DNA of 48,059 bases from Candidatus Latescibacterota bacterium (GTDB lineage: Bacteria > Latescibacterota > UBA2968 > UBA8231), in contig JACPJE010000001.1 in NCBI GenBank assembly GCA_016187725.1, positions 1,156 to 49,214 on the forward strand, read 5' to 3'. Of this stretch, positions 8,082 to 16,229 are shown piece after piece. The translations under genes were made by a program, and so were the position numbers. Each line of letters starts with the position of its first letter. The stretch's first letter is position 1. A model generated the notes under the pieces. That model saw only the letters and a program-made list of their open reading frames with translations, was not told the origin of the DNA and made no database searches.

Positions 8082-9758
8082 GGAAGCCCCTTCAGGGGGC
8101 AACTCAGTGGCGACCACGATACCCTCCCGGCCCTTGAAAAACACCGGATGATCCAGGGGGCTGGTCACGCAGTGCAGGGCCCCGTTGATGTGCACCTGGA
8201 CCTCGGCGAAGGCTGCCCCGGTGGCCTGGACGCGGCCGCCCTCCGCGGGACCCTCCAACTGCTCTTGCAGGTTTTCCCGGGTTTTGAGCGCCTGCTCCCT
8301 GGTCTGCGCCAGTTCGGTCAGCCTTTTGACCAGATCCAGTAGATAGGCCCTGCGCGCCGGGGTGGCCTGGGCCACCAGGTCCTTGATCCGGTGAACCTCC
8401 AGGATCTTCAGCCCCAGGGTCCTGAGGAGGCGCAGGATGCCGGTATCGCAAAAGTCGACCACCTCGCCCAGCTTGCCCAGACGCGCCAGCAGTTCCGGGT
8501 CCGGGCCGACCCCGACCAGGGTGGGATCGCAGGCCGGCGAGCCGATGAACCGGGCCTCGACGCCCAGGGTGGCATAGGCCTCGCCGCCGACGATGCTGCC
8601 TCCGCGCGGCCCGCCGCCCGCGCAGACCCTGAGCTGGCCTCCGGCGCGCACCCGGGCGTGCAGGATATAGCTGCCGACGAGGATATTGCCGTGGGCCAGC
8701 ACTGCGCAATCCTGGATGAACTTGGTCTCCAGACTGCCCTGGCAGAAGATGCGGGTGCTCTCCCCTGAGACCCCCTTGGCGATGAGGATGTCCTCCTGGG
8801 CGTGGAGGGTGGCTCCCGGCTCCACGCAGCCGCCGATGACGATGCTGCCTTTGGACCTGACCGAGGCGCCGGCCAGCACATTGCCGGTGATCCGCAGGTC
8901 CGTGTCCACTTCGATGGGGCCCCGCTGGGGACTTGCCTCGGGAAGCAGCTTCACCTGTTTCACGGCGACCGTCTCCCCCCTGAGGGAGAGATGGCCCTTG
9001 ACCTTGCTGATCAGCACCGCAGCCCGGTCCTTGGGGCACAGAACCCGCACGTTCTCCCCGGCCTTGAGCGGGATGACTTCGAGTTCCTGGCCTGCCCTGG
9101 CCGGCACTTCCCGACCGGTGGTATCCACCCCTGACCGACCGGCCGTAGCCGGAACCACCCGGGCCAGCACCTGGCCGGGCCAGACGACCCGCGCCCCGTT
9201 GCGCGCGCCAAAATCCACGGTGCCGTCTTCCGCGATCTGGGAGCATTGCTGCTCGGGATCGAAAGCATACTGGAAGCGCGCGTCCGTCCCGTGGACCGGA
9301 GGGGTGCCCCGGGCCAGCAGCGCGGAGCGCCTGAGGCCGGCAGGCAGGGGGCCCTGGCACAGGGTCTCGATCACCTCCTGCTGGACACCGTGCTTCACCC
9401 CGGCCAGGCAGAGTAACTCCTCCAGCCACTCGGACTGCAGCGGGCAAAGCGGCTGCACCTGGGGGAAGAGGACCAGGTGGACTTCCAGCTGGTCGGGGGA
9501 AAACCACAGGGGGGGCAGGACGCAGAGGCGGCCCTCCTCCAGGCAGACATAGCCCAGGATGAGGGAGGAGCAGCGGCCCTCCTCCACCTGGACGTGTTCT
9601 CCGGCCTCTAACCCTTCACTCCCGGCCAGTTCCTCGCCGGGCACCACCAGCCGGCTCCTCACCTGGGTGGCCAGGGCCTCCTCCAGGCTGGGTCGCGCCA
9701 GGGCGGCGCGCAACTCAGGTCCAGACAGGCGCTGAAGGTTCAAGGCGTTCGTCGTCAC
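8067..9758 (-). CDS. FapA / DUF342 domain protein
   Basis: The protein (about 563 residues) is of the FapA (flagellar assembly protein A, DUF342) type. An N-terminal region of about 180 residues precedes the characteristic FapA block (WPGQVLARVVPATAG, then GREVPARAGQE), the beta-solenoid IRITGNV-style strands near 310-450 (GSIVIGGCVEPGAT, DILIAKGV, GNILVGSYIL, GGSIVGGEAYA) and a helical coil toward the end. I start it at GTG 9758 because GGGAGGTGA lies 11 bases upstream and the preceding gene ends at 9763. FapA homologues affect polar localisation in flagellated bacteria; no flagellar genes occur here and the neighbours are receiver proteins, so a signalling scaffold role is inferred. Confidence 0.8.
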   Translation of the reverse strand: MTTNALNLQRLSGPELRAALARPSLEEALATQVRSRLVVPGEELAGSEGLEAGEHVQVEEGRCSSLILGYVCLEEGRLCVLPPLWFSPDQLEVHLVLFPQVQPLCPLQSEWLEELLCLAGVKHGVQQEVIETLCQGPLPAGLRRSALLARGTPPVHGTDARFQYAFDPEQQCSQIAEDGTVDFGARNGARVVWPGQVLARVVPATAGRSGVDTTGREVPARAGQELEVIPLKAGENVRVLCPKDRAAVLISKVKGHLSLRGETVAVKQVKLLPEASPQRGPIEVDTDLRITGNVLAGASVRSKGSIVIGGCVEPGATLHAQEDILIAKGVSGESTRIFCQGSLETKFIQDCAVLAHGNILVGSYILHARVRAGGQLRVCAGGGPRGGSIVGGEAYATLGVEARFIGSPACDPTLVGVGPDPELLARLGKLGEVVDFCDTGILRLLRTLGLKILEVHRIKDLVAQATPARRAYLLDLVKRLTELAQTREQALKTRENLQEQLEGPAEGGRVQATGAAFAEVQVHINGALHCVTSPLDHPVFFKGREGIVVATELPPEGASSGRG

Positions 9759-9762
9759 CGGG

Positions 9763-10821
9763 CTAGGGTTCACCTCCCAGAGGGTCCAGCGGTCCCGCTT
9801 CCCTGAGCACCTCGTCGAGCTGGCCCTTCCAGGTGTGGAAATCCCGCTGCAGCTGGGCGTCGCTGATGGCCACCGCCGCCTGAAGGGCGAAACTGGCGAC
9901 CGCGCCCAGTTCCTCCTCGGACATCGGCTGCCGGCTCCAGCGCTTGTCCACCTCGATGAGCCCGAGCAGCTCGTCGCTGCGCGCCACCGGCACCACCGCA
10001 AAAGGCGGGAGCAGCGGGCTGTGGGTGTCCGTGACCCTGAGCGGCCGGCGCTCCCGGCCCACCTGGGTGAAGGCATCCAGGTGGACGGGGCTGGGCTTCA
10101 GGCCCGCCAATTCCGCGCCGGTGGTCGCCACCCCCTTGGCCCTGAGGCCGATGGCGACCACCGGACGCATCCCCCCCACCTCCTCATGCAAATAGATGAC
10201 CGCCCTGTCCAGCCCCAACACCTCGGAGATCACCTGGACCACCAGCCCCAGGGTTTCCTCCAGGGTGTGCACGGTGAGCAGGTGCTGGGCGATGCGGTCG
10301 CGGCCCTCCAGCTCCCTGACCTTGAAACTGAGGGCCCGGGTGCGCTCCCGCACCCGCTCCTCCAGTTCGGCATTGAGGACCTGCAGGGCCTCGTTCTTCT
10401 GAAAGAGTTCCTCGGTCAGCTCGCGGTTGCGTTGCTCCAGTTCAAAGCGGTCGAGCAGCTGGCGCACCGCCAGCTGGAGCTGGGCGTCGTCCCAGGGCTT
10501 GCTCAAGTAAAAGTGGATGCCGCCTTCGTTGATGGCCTGGGCCGCGGCCTCCACCTCGGCGTAGCCGGTGAGCATGATCCGCATGCTGTGAGGCGAGACC
10601 AGGCGGGCCCGGGCCAGGAATTCGGCGCCGATCACTACCGGCATGCGCTGGTCCGAGATGATCAACGAGACGGCGTGGTTCCGCAGCAGCTCCAGGCCTT
10701 CGGCGCCGTTGGTGGCCGCCAGGATGCGGTAGCCTTCGCGCGATAGGAGACGGCGCAGGGAGCTGAGGACGTAGGGGTCGTCGTCGACGGTCAGGATGGT
10801 GTGGGGAGTTCTGGTGGACAT
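9763..10821 (-). CDS. Response regulator with coiled coil and GAF domain
   Basis: 352 residues. An N-terminal receiver (1-125) has the acidic DDD (13-15), phosphoacceptor Asp57 in ISDQRMP, Thr85 in MLTGYAE and Lys108 in LSKPWDD. A coiled coil (about 125-170, rich in E, L and R) links it to a GAF domain (about 175-330; VVQVISEVLGLDRAVIYLHEE and LLGLIEVDKRW are typical strands). There is no DNA-binding or catalytic output, so it probably relays by protein contact or ligand binding. AGGAG precedes the ATG. The receiver is a close paralogue of the one in the HDOD protein upstream. FapA follows after four bases. Confidence 0.85.
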   Translation of the reverse strand: MSTRTPHTILTVDDDPYVLSSLRRLLSREGYRILAATNGAEGLELLRNHAVSLIISDQRMPVVIGAEFLARARLVSPHSMRIMLTGYAEVEAAAQAINEGGIHFYLSKPWDDAQLQLAVRQLLDRFELEQRNRELTEELFQKNEALQVLNAELEERVRERTRALSFKVRELEGRDRIAQHLLTVHTLEETLGLVVQVISEVLGLDRAVIYLHEEVGGMRPVVAIGLRAKGVATTGAELAGLKPSPVHLDAFTQVGRERRPLRVTDTHSPLLPPFAVVPVARSDELLGLIEVDKRWSRQPMSEEELGAVASFALQAAVAISDAQLQRDFHTWKGQLDEVLREAGPLDPLGGEP

Positions 10822-10842
10822 AGGTCGCTCCTAAAGAGGGGA

Positions 10843-12072
10843 TCAGAAGGAGGAGAATTCGTTTCTGGCGACGCGCTCTTTCAGGTCGGCGGTGAGGCTG
10901 TCCAGTTCCAGCGCTTCCATGCCCAGCGCGGCGAGCAGCCCGGGCGAAGGCGCCGCCGGCAGGGCGCAGGGGATGTCGGAGATGCCGAGACGGTGCACCA
11001 GTACGTCGGCCAGGTGGGTCAGGCAGGCCAGCGGGCTGGCGGCGGGGTGGCAGTGCCAGCGAATGGCTTCGGCCAGGGGGACTGGCAGGTTCCACCACTC
11101 GGCCAGGTGGCCGCCCACTGCGGCATGGGTGACGCCCAGCACTTCGCGCTCGGCGGCGGCAAAGCTGCGTTTTCCCTGGCGCGCCCGGCGGATCACCCGG
11201 GCATAACGCACGGGGATGGCGCTGGCCAGGACCAGCTTTCCCAAGTCGTGCAGCAGGCCGGCCAGGGTGGCGGCCTCCTGCTGCTCCTGGTCCCAGGACA
11301 GGCGCTGGGCGATCTGGCGGGCCAGCAAGCCACAGGCCAGGGAATGGCGCCACAGCGCCTCATGGCTGAACCCTTCGACCTGCTGGATCTCCAGCACCTG
11401 GAAGACGCTGTGGGCCAGCACCAGGCCGTGCACCAGCGCCAGGCCCAGCACGGTCACGGCGCGTTCCACGTTTTCCACCTGGCGCCGCTGGCCGAAGAAG
11501 GTGGAGTTGGCCACTTGCAGGATTTTGGCGGCCATGGCCGGCTCGCGCAGGATGGCGCGGGCGATATCCTCGACCGAGGGGTCTCCGTCCGCCTCAAGGA
11601 GGTCGCGCACCTCGAAGTAGACCTGAGGCAGGACCGGCAGGGGCCCGAGGTGGCTGAGGAGGGCGTGCAGGCCGCGCGCCTCGTGCTCCTGGCGTTCCTG
11701 CTGCTGCAGAAAGCCGCGCAGGATGCCCTTGAGTTCCTCGTCATCCCAGGGCTTGGCGATCATCTCGTGGATGCCCGCCTGCTCAAAGGCCCGTTTCACG
11801 GCCTCGCGCTCGGCGTAGCCGGTGAGCACCAGGCGGGTCACCTGCGGGTACTGCCGGCGCACCTGCCTGAGAAAGGCAGCGCCGTCCATGTGGGGCATGC
11901 GCATGTCCGAAACCACCAGATCCACGGGGTTGGCCGCCAGCAGCCTCAGACCCTCCTGGCCGCTGCCGGCCAGCAGGAGCTTCCAGCCCTCCTTGCGCAG
12001 CAGGCGCCGCAGGGCGGCGAGCACATGGGGCTCGTCGTCTACCAGCAGCACGGTGTGCTTTTCCGCGTTCAT
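10843..12072 (-). CDS. Response regulator with HDOD output domain
   Basis: The protein has 409 residues. The receiver (1-120) has phosphoacceptor Asp56 in VSDMRMP, Thr84 in VLTGYAE and Lys107 in AKPWDD. An HDOD domain (about 130-335) follows with LPVLPQVYFEV, ILREPAMAAKILQVANSTFFG, VERAVTVLGL, LLHDLGKLVLA and VTHAAVGGHLAEWWNLP. HDOD proteins act in signalling, often near cyclic-di-GMP circuits, without proven hydrolase activity; there is no GYP motif. The ATG at 12072 overlaps the kinase stop as ATGA, a sign of translational coupling. The reading frame remains open further upstream but is not protein-like there. Confidence 0.88.
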   Translation of the reverse strand: MNAEKHTVLLVDDEPHVLAALRRLLRKEGWKLLLAGSGQEGLRLLAANPVDLVVSDMRMPHMDGAAFLRQVRRQYPQVTRLVLTGYAEREAVKRAFEQAGIHEMIAKPWDDEELKGILRGFLQQQERQEHEARGLHALLSHLGPLPVLPQVYFEVRDLLEADGDPSVEDIARAILREPAMAAKILQVANSTFFGQRRQVENVERAVTVLGLALVHGLVLAHSVFQVLEIQQVEGFSHEALWRHSLACGLLARQIAQRLSWDQEQQEAATLAGLLHDLGKLVLASAIPVRYARVIRRARQGKRSFAAAEREVLGVTHAAVGGHLAEWWNLPVPLAEAIRWHCHPAASPLACLTHLADVLVHRLGISDIPCALPAAPSPGLLAALGMEALELDSLTADLKERVARNEFSSF

Positions 12073-13307
12073 CGCGGCGGGCTTTCCCCGGCGCCGTTCA
12101 GGGGAATCCTGACGGTGAAGGTGGTGCCCACCCCCTCCTGGCTGTCCACCAGGAGTTCCCCTCCGTGCTTGTGCACGACGATGTGGTAGCTGGTGCTCAG
12201 GCCCAGGCCCGTGCCCTGGCCCACGGGTTTGGTGGTGAAAAAGGGCTCGAAGATGCGCCTCCTGACCTCGGGGGACATGCCCTGGCCAGTGTCGGCGATG
12301 GCGGCGCACACCCAGTGGCCCTCCTGGAAGGTGCGGATGGAGATGACCCCCTGGTCAGCGATGGCTTGGGCGGCGTTGATCAACAGATTTATGAAGACCT
12401 GGTTGAGTTCCTGGGGATAGCACGGCACCTGGGGCAGGGTGGCGTATTCTTTTTCGACCTGGACCTTGTACTTGAGTTCGTTCCAGGCGATAGTGAGGGC
12501 GCTCTCCACGCACTGGTTGAGACTGGCGGGCGTCTTTTCGGTCTGGTCGAGGTGGGCGAATTCCCTGAGGCTCTGCACGATGTGGCGCACCCGCTCGGCG
12601 CCTTCGCGCGACTCGCAGATGAGTTGGCCCAGGTCGGCGATCAGGTAATCTACATCCACCTCGGCGCGGCAACTGCCCACCTGGAGGCGGGCCTGGGCGA
12701 TCTGGTCGGCATCCCCGGTTTCCAGGGCCTGGTACAGATTCTCATAACCCTGGACCAGCCCGAGGATGTCGCGGCTGTATTCGGCCAGGGTGCCCAGGTT
12801 GCTGAAGATGAACCCCAGGGGATTGTTGATCTCGTGGGCGATCCCGGCGGCCAGTTGGCCGATGGAGGCCAGCTTCTCCGACTGGAAGATCTGGGCGACG
12901 AACTCCTTGCGCTCGGTGAGGTCGAAGGCGATGCAGATAACGCCCTCCAACCCCCCTTCCTCGTCGCGCAGCGCCGAGCGCGCACCGAGCATGGGGATCA
13001 GGCGGCCGTCCCGTGAGCGGTACCTGGTCTCCACCCGGACTAGGGCCAGGGATTCCGAATGCATGGCCGCCTCGGGGCTGGCGGCCCCTGGCAGTTCCGC
13101 ACTGGTGCAGATCGCGCTCAGCGGCCTGCCCAGCAATTCCTCCTCGGTGTAGCCGAGCAGTTCGAGCAGGGCGCGGTTGACGGTCTGGATGAGCCCCTGG
13201 CTGTCGGTGACCACCAGGGTGGTCTGCATGGAGGAAAACACCTTCTCCAGGTAGCGGTTGGTCCTGCGCTCCTGCTCATGGTCCAGCTCTATGACGACCT
13301 CTTTCAC
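12069..13307 (-). CDS. Soluble PAS-domain sensor histidine kinase
   Basis: This is a cytoplasmic kinase of 412 residues without membrane segments. A PAS domain spans about 20-135 (LVVTDSQGLIQTVNRALLEL and LLGYTEEELLGRPL). The dimerisation helix has the phospho-His at 158 in AAGIAHEINNPLGF. The catalytic domain shows the N box (INLLINAAQA), G1 (IADTGQGMSPEV), F box (IFEPFFTTKP) and G2 (GTGLGLSTSY). I use GTG 13307 as start, 22 bases after the upstream regulator stop; earlier in-frame codons overlap that gene. It sits between the HTH-receiver protein and the receiver-HDOD protein and probably phosphorylates all three receivers of the operon (inference). Confidence 0.88.
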   Translation of the reverse strand: MKEVVIELDHEQERRTNRYLEKVFSSMQTTLVVTDSQGLIQTVNRALLELLGYTEEELLGRPLSAICTSAELPGAASPEAAMHSESLALVRVETRYRSRDGRLIPMLGARSALRDEEGGLEGVICIAFDLTERKEFVAQIFQSEKLASIGQLAAGIAHEINNPLGFIFSNLGTLAEYSRDILGLVQGYENLYQALETGDADQIAQARLQVGSCRAEVDVDYLIADLGQLICESREGAERVRHIVQSLREFAHLDQTEKTPASLNQCVESALTIAWNELKYKVQVEKEYATLPQVPCYPQELNQVFINLLINAAQAIADQGVISIRTFQEGHWVCAAIADTGQGMSPEVRRRIFEPFFTTKPVGQGTGLGLSTSYHIVVHKHGGELLVDSQEGVGTTFTVRIPLNGAGESPPR

Positions 13308-13329
13308 CGCCCCTGCCTTCGGCGAAGGT

Positions 13330-13932
13330 TCAGTTCTCAATGGTTTCCACCTCCGCCAGAGCGCGCGCCTCGACGCCGGCCAGGCGGGAGACCTTTTCCG
13401 CCAGCACGGCATTGTCGAAGGGCTTCTCCAGCACCTCGTCGGCGCCTTTGGCCAGGGCCTCGTCGAGCCGCGCGCGCGACAGGCCCGAGACCACGATAAT
13501 CTTGGTGCCCTGCAGGCGCGGATGGCCGCGGACAAAACCGAGCACCTCCAGGCCTCCCAATCCGGGCATGCGCAGGTCGAGGGTCATCACGTCCGGGGCA
13601 AAGGACTCCATCAGGGCTCCGGCACTGAAGCCGTCGAAGGCCACCTGGGTCTCGAAGCCAGCGCGATGCAGGACCCGCTGGATGGCGCGGGCAGCGCTCT
13701 GGTCGTCGTCGACGATCAGGACACGCGGGGCAGGACGCTGAAACTCCCCGGGCACCGGCATGTTGTGCTGCTTCAGAAAGCGGAGGAAGTCGCCCACCTC
13801 CACGCGGTTGTCTCCCCGCCCGGGCAATTGATAGGCCTTGAGGTGTCCCCGCTTGATCCAGCGGATGACAGTGCGGAAATTGACTTTGCAGTACTGCGCG
13901 ATCTCTCCGGTCGTCAGCACGCTCTTTTCCAC
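13330..13932 (-). CDS. Response regulator with N-terminal excisionase-type helix-turn-helix
   Basis: The domain order is reversed from ordinary regulators. Residues 5-58 form an excisionase/MerR-like HTH (TTGEIAQYCKVNFRTVIRWI, followed by the wing LKAYQLPGRGDNRVEVGDFL), and residues 68-190 form a receiver with Asp119 in TLDLRMPG, Ser149 and Lys170 in LEKPF. The start is GTG 13932 with AGGAGG 11 bases upstream. It is first in the signalling operon and could control that operon and the divergent phosphohexomutase gene, although neither is shown by sequence alone. Confidence 0.88.
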   Translation of the reverse strand: MEKSVLTTGEIAQYCKVNFRTVIRWIKRGHLKAYQLPGRGDNRVEVGDFLRFLKQHNMPVPGEFQRPAPRVLIVDDDQSAARAIQRVLHRAGFETQVAFDGFSAGALMESFAPDVMTLDLRMPGLGGLEVLGFVRGHPRLQGTKIIVVSGLSRARLDEALAKGADEVLEKPFDNAVLAEKVSRLAGVEARALAEVETIEN

Positions 13933-13975
13933 GGATGGGTTGGCCTCCTATGCAGCCTATCTGACTTTATAGTAT

Positions 13976-14003
13976 ATAATACATAACCTGACTTTCATGT
14001 CAA
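13976..14003 (-). promoter_or_regulatory. Promoter of the five-gene signalling operon
   Basis: On the minus strand TTGACA (13998-14003) is followed after 16 bases by TATTAT (13976-13981) in an unusually AT-rich pocket. Several overlapping -10-like hexamers (TTATAT, TATATA) lie just downstream. The leader of about 40 bases carries AGGAGG before the GTG start. The plus-strand complement also contains TATAAT (13975-13980), so the same pocket may serve the divergent gene at 14065, though no good -35 is visible for it. Confidence 0.65.
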
Positions 14004-14064
14004 ATAGAAAATTCCTGATCACGACCCGTACCTTTCGCACCCTCTAGCTAGAGAGAAAGCTCCC

Positions 14065-15423
14065 ATGACCCAGAACACCCCCCTCATCATCAGCATCTCC
14101 GGCATCCGCGGCATCGTCGGCCGATCCCTCACCGGAGAAGTGGCCGGGCGCTTTGCCGCCGCTTTTGGAACTTGGTTGGGAGGGGGGCGGGATGTAGTGC
14201 TGGCCCGCGACCCCCGGCCTTCAGGCGAGGCCCTGAGCCAGGCTTGCGCCGCTGCCTTGCAGGAGATGGGCTGCCGGGTGCTCGACCTGGGTCTGTGCTC
14301 CACGCCGGGGGCCAAGCTGATGGTCACTGAACTGGGGGCCGCCGGGGCCATCATCATCACGGCCAGCCACAACCCGCTGCCCTGGAACGGCCTCAAGCTG
14401 ATCCGGGGGGACGGCATCTTCCTCAACGCGGCCCAGGGCAAGGAGGTGGAAGACCTCTTTCACTCTCGGGCCTTTGCCCCCAGCGGGGGAGGCTCCCTGG
14501 AACAGGTGGACCCGGCCCAAGTCCACCACCGACACCTGGAACGCATCCTGGCCGCCGTGGGGGTGGAGCGCATCCGCCGGGCCCGCCTGCGGGTGGCCGT
14601 AGACCCCTGCAACGGGGCCGGCGGCCTGCTCCTGCCTCAGTTGTTGCAGGCCCTGGAGGTGGAAGCCCATTTCATCCACGCCGAGCCGCATGGCCGCTTT
14701 GCCCATGAGCCCGAGCCAGTGCCGGCCAACCTGATCGAGCTGGGCCAGGCCGTGCGCCACAGCCAGAGCGCCATCGGTTTTGCCGTCGACCCGGACGCCG
14801 ACCGGGTGGCTCTGGTGGGAGAGGAAGGGGAACCGGTGGGAGAGGACTACACCCTGGCGCTGGCGGTCCTGGCCGTGGGCGCGCGGCGGCAGGGGCCGGT
14901 GGTCACCACCCTCTCCACCTCCCAGCTGGTCAGCGACGCGGCCCTGGCCCGTCGATGTCCGGTGGTGCTCACCCCGGTGGGCGAGGTGCACGTGGTGGAG
15001 AAGATGATCGAGGTGGGGGCGGTGATCGGCGGGGAAGGCAACGGGGGGGTGGTGCTCACCGAGGTGGACCCGGGGCGGGACGCGACCCTGGGGGTTGCCA
15101 TTGTCCTGGAAGCCCTGGCCCAGCAGCCCCTGGCCGACTGGCTGGCAGCGCTGCCGCGCTACAGCATCGACAAGCGCAAGGTCAGCTGCAGTCCGGCCCA
15201 ACTGGCCCAGGCCCTGGACCAGCTGCGCCGTCTCCACCCCTCGGCCTTTGCCCATCCAGTGGTGGACGGGGTAAAGCTGTACCTGAGCGGCCGGCTGGAA
15301 TGCCCCTGGGTCCACCTGCGGGCCTCCAACACCGAGCCGGTGGTGCGCATCATCGCCGAAAGCACCACCCCTGCAGAGGCGGCGGCCCTGTGTGACGAGG
15401 CGGAGGAACTGCTGAAGGGATAA
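14065..15423 (+). CDS. glmM: Phosphohexomutase, phosphoglucosamine/phosphomannomutase family
   Basis: This 452-residue alpha-D-phosphohexomutase has all four family loops: the catalytic phosphoserine loop TASHNP (Ser101), the metal loop DPDADR (near 238-243), the sugar-specificity loop GEGNGG (near 321-326) and the phosphate loop RASNTEPVVRI (near 425). GEGNGG plus this size fits phosphoglucosamine mutase or archaeal-type phosphomannomutase; the split cannot be settled by eye, so the symbol is tentative. The product would feed cell-wall or glycan sugar nucleotides. A 12-bp palindrome (CTCTAGCTAGAG, 14042-14053) lies just before the start, and the Shine-Dalgarno is weak. Confidence 0.85.
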   Translation: MTQNTPLIISISGIRGIVGRSLTGEVAGRFAAAFGTWLGGGRDVVLARDPRPSGEALSQACAAALQEMGCRVLDLGLCSTPGAKLMVTELGAAGAIIITASHNPLPWNGLKLIRGDGIFLNAAQGKEVEDLFHSRAFAPSGGGSLEQVDPAQVHHRHLERILAAVGVERIRRARLRVAVDPCNGAGGLLLPQLLQALEVEAHFIHAEPHGRFAHEPEPVPANLIELGQAVRHSQSAIGFAVDPDADRVALVGEEGEPVGEDYTLALAVLAVGARRQGPVVTTLSTSQLVSDAALARRCPVVLTPVGEVHVVEKMIEVGAVIGGEGNGGVVLTEVDPGRDATLGVAIVLEALAQQPLADWLAALPRYSIDKRKVSCSPAQLAQALDQLRRLHPSAFAHPVVDGVKLYLSGRLECPWVHLRASNTEPVVRIIAESTTPAEAAALCDEAEELLKG

Positions 15424-15432
15424 GGTGGGGGA

Positions 15433-15822
15433 TTACTGTAGTTCGAAGCCGGTGATCAGCACCTCCACCACCCGGCCCTTCTTGAGCACCTTCTGGTTGA
15501 CCAACAGCAGGATCTCCTGCTGCAGCTTTTCCACCCGCAGCGGGTCTTCCAGGTCCTGGGCGCTCTTGCCGCTGAGCAGGACCAGCAACTCGTGCTTCAG
15601 CTCGATGCGCTTGCGCTGGATCTCCTCCAGGCCCGTCTGCGGAGGACAGACCCTGAAGATCACCTGTACCTGTAAATGGCGCTCAGGGGCGCCGGCCGGG
15701 TTGGCGCGGATGGGCTCCAGGGCGTCGTAGAAAGGACAATCATCCTGCTTGTACTGGAGGGTGCCGGCACAGCCGCCGGCTGCCAGCAGCCACCACAGGC
15801 AGCACAGAGCGAGGCGCTTCAT
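15433..15822 (-). CDS. Lipoprotein with FliL-like domain
   Basis: A protein of 129 residues with a lipoprotein signal ending LLAAGGC (predicted Cys18). The mature part resembles the FliL domain: a strand LQVQVIFRVC, then a long helix with ELKHELLVLLSGKSAQDLEDP, which parallels the FliL signature of a Ser-lysine loop followed by DL, then QQEILLLVNQKVL and the last strand VVEVLITGFELQ. FliL normally has a transmembrane helix and supports flagellar stators; this version is lipid-anchored and there are no flagellar genes nearby. It is third in a CYTH-zapA-FliL-like unit with 10-16 base gaps. The FliL assignment is by pattern and needs a profile search. Confidence 0.65.
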   Translation of the reverse strand: MKRLALCCLWWLLAAGGCAGTLQYKQDDCPFYDALEPIRANPAGAPERHLQVQVIFRVCPPQTGLEEIQRKRIELKHELLVLLSGKSAQDLEDPLRVEKLQQEILLLVNQKVLKKGRVVEVLITGFELQ

Positions 15823-15834
15823 CGGCGGGGCGGG

Positions 15835-16218
15835 TCAGGAGGTGGGGGCGTTTTGTTTTCTGACCACCGGAGCGCGGAAGAGCCGCTCCAGGGAGGAGGT
15901 TTCGGTCTGGGAGGTGGAGAGACTGGCCCGCTCGTCGATCAGCCGGCTCAACCGGTCGATCTTCTCGTGGGCCTTCTCGGCGATCAACTGCCGTTCCTGG
16001 AGGACGTTGAGCAGTTCGGCGGCGATATCCATGGCTGCCAGCACCGCCACCTTGCCCCTGGGCAGGCTGCCCTGGCGGGCGAGCAGCTCGCGCATCTTGC
16101 GGTCCACGTACTCGGCCACGCGCTGCACCTCGGCCGGATCGCCTTCGCTGGCGATGCGGTATTCCTCGCCGAGGATCTGGACCAGCACGCCCTGGATCTG
16201 CCTGCCCTTGTCTGCCAT
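15835..16218 (-). CDS. zapA: Cell division protein ZapA
   Basis: A ZapA homologue of 127 residues, which bundles FtsZ filaments at the division ring. The N-terminal globular part has VLVQILGEEYRIASEGDPAEVQRVAEYVDRKM-type sequence with the conserved YRIA..D..EV..VA..VD pattern. The VAVLAAMDIAAELLNV helix and a C-terminal coiled coil (QERQLIAEKAHEKIDRLSRL) follow. The last 30 residues are a polar tail. The ATG at 16218 has GGGAGGGGG upstream; the reading frame extends upstream but overlaps the CYTH gene. The middle gene of a three-gene operon. Confidence 0.9.
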   Translation of the reverse strand: MADKGRQIQGVLVQILGEEYRIASEGDPAEVQRVAEYVDRKMRELLARQGSLPRGKVAVLAAMDIAAELLNVLQERQLIAEKAHEKIDRLSRLIDERASLSTSQTETSSLERLFRAPVVRKQNAPTS

Positions 16219-16229
16219 CGCCCCCTCCC

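Noticed and set aside
8067-9758. FapA as evidence that this is a flagellar gene cluster
   Set aside because: No flagellin, hook, basal-body or export genes occur in the window; the FliL-like lipoprotein lacks the usual FliL membrane helix and flagellar context.
10843-12072. The HDOD output domain as an HD-GYP cyclic-di-GMP phosphodiesterase
   Set aside because: A single HDLGK is present, but the GYP motif and the remaining metal ligands of HD-GYP are absent; the layout is HDOD.
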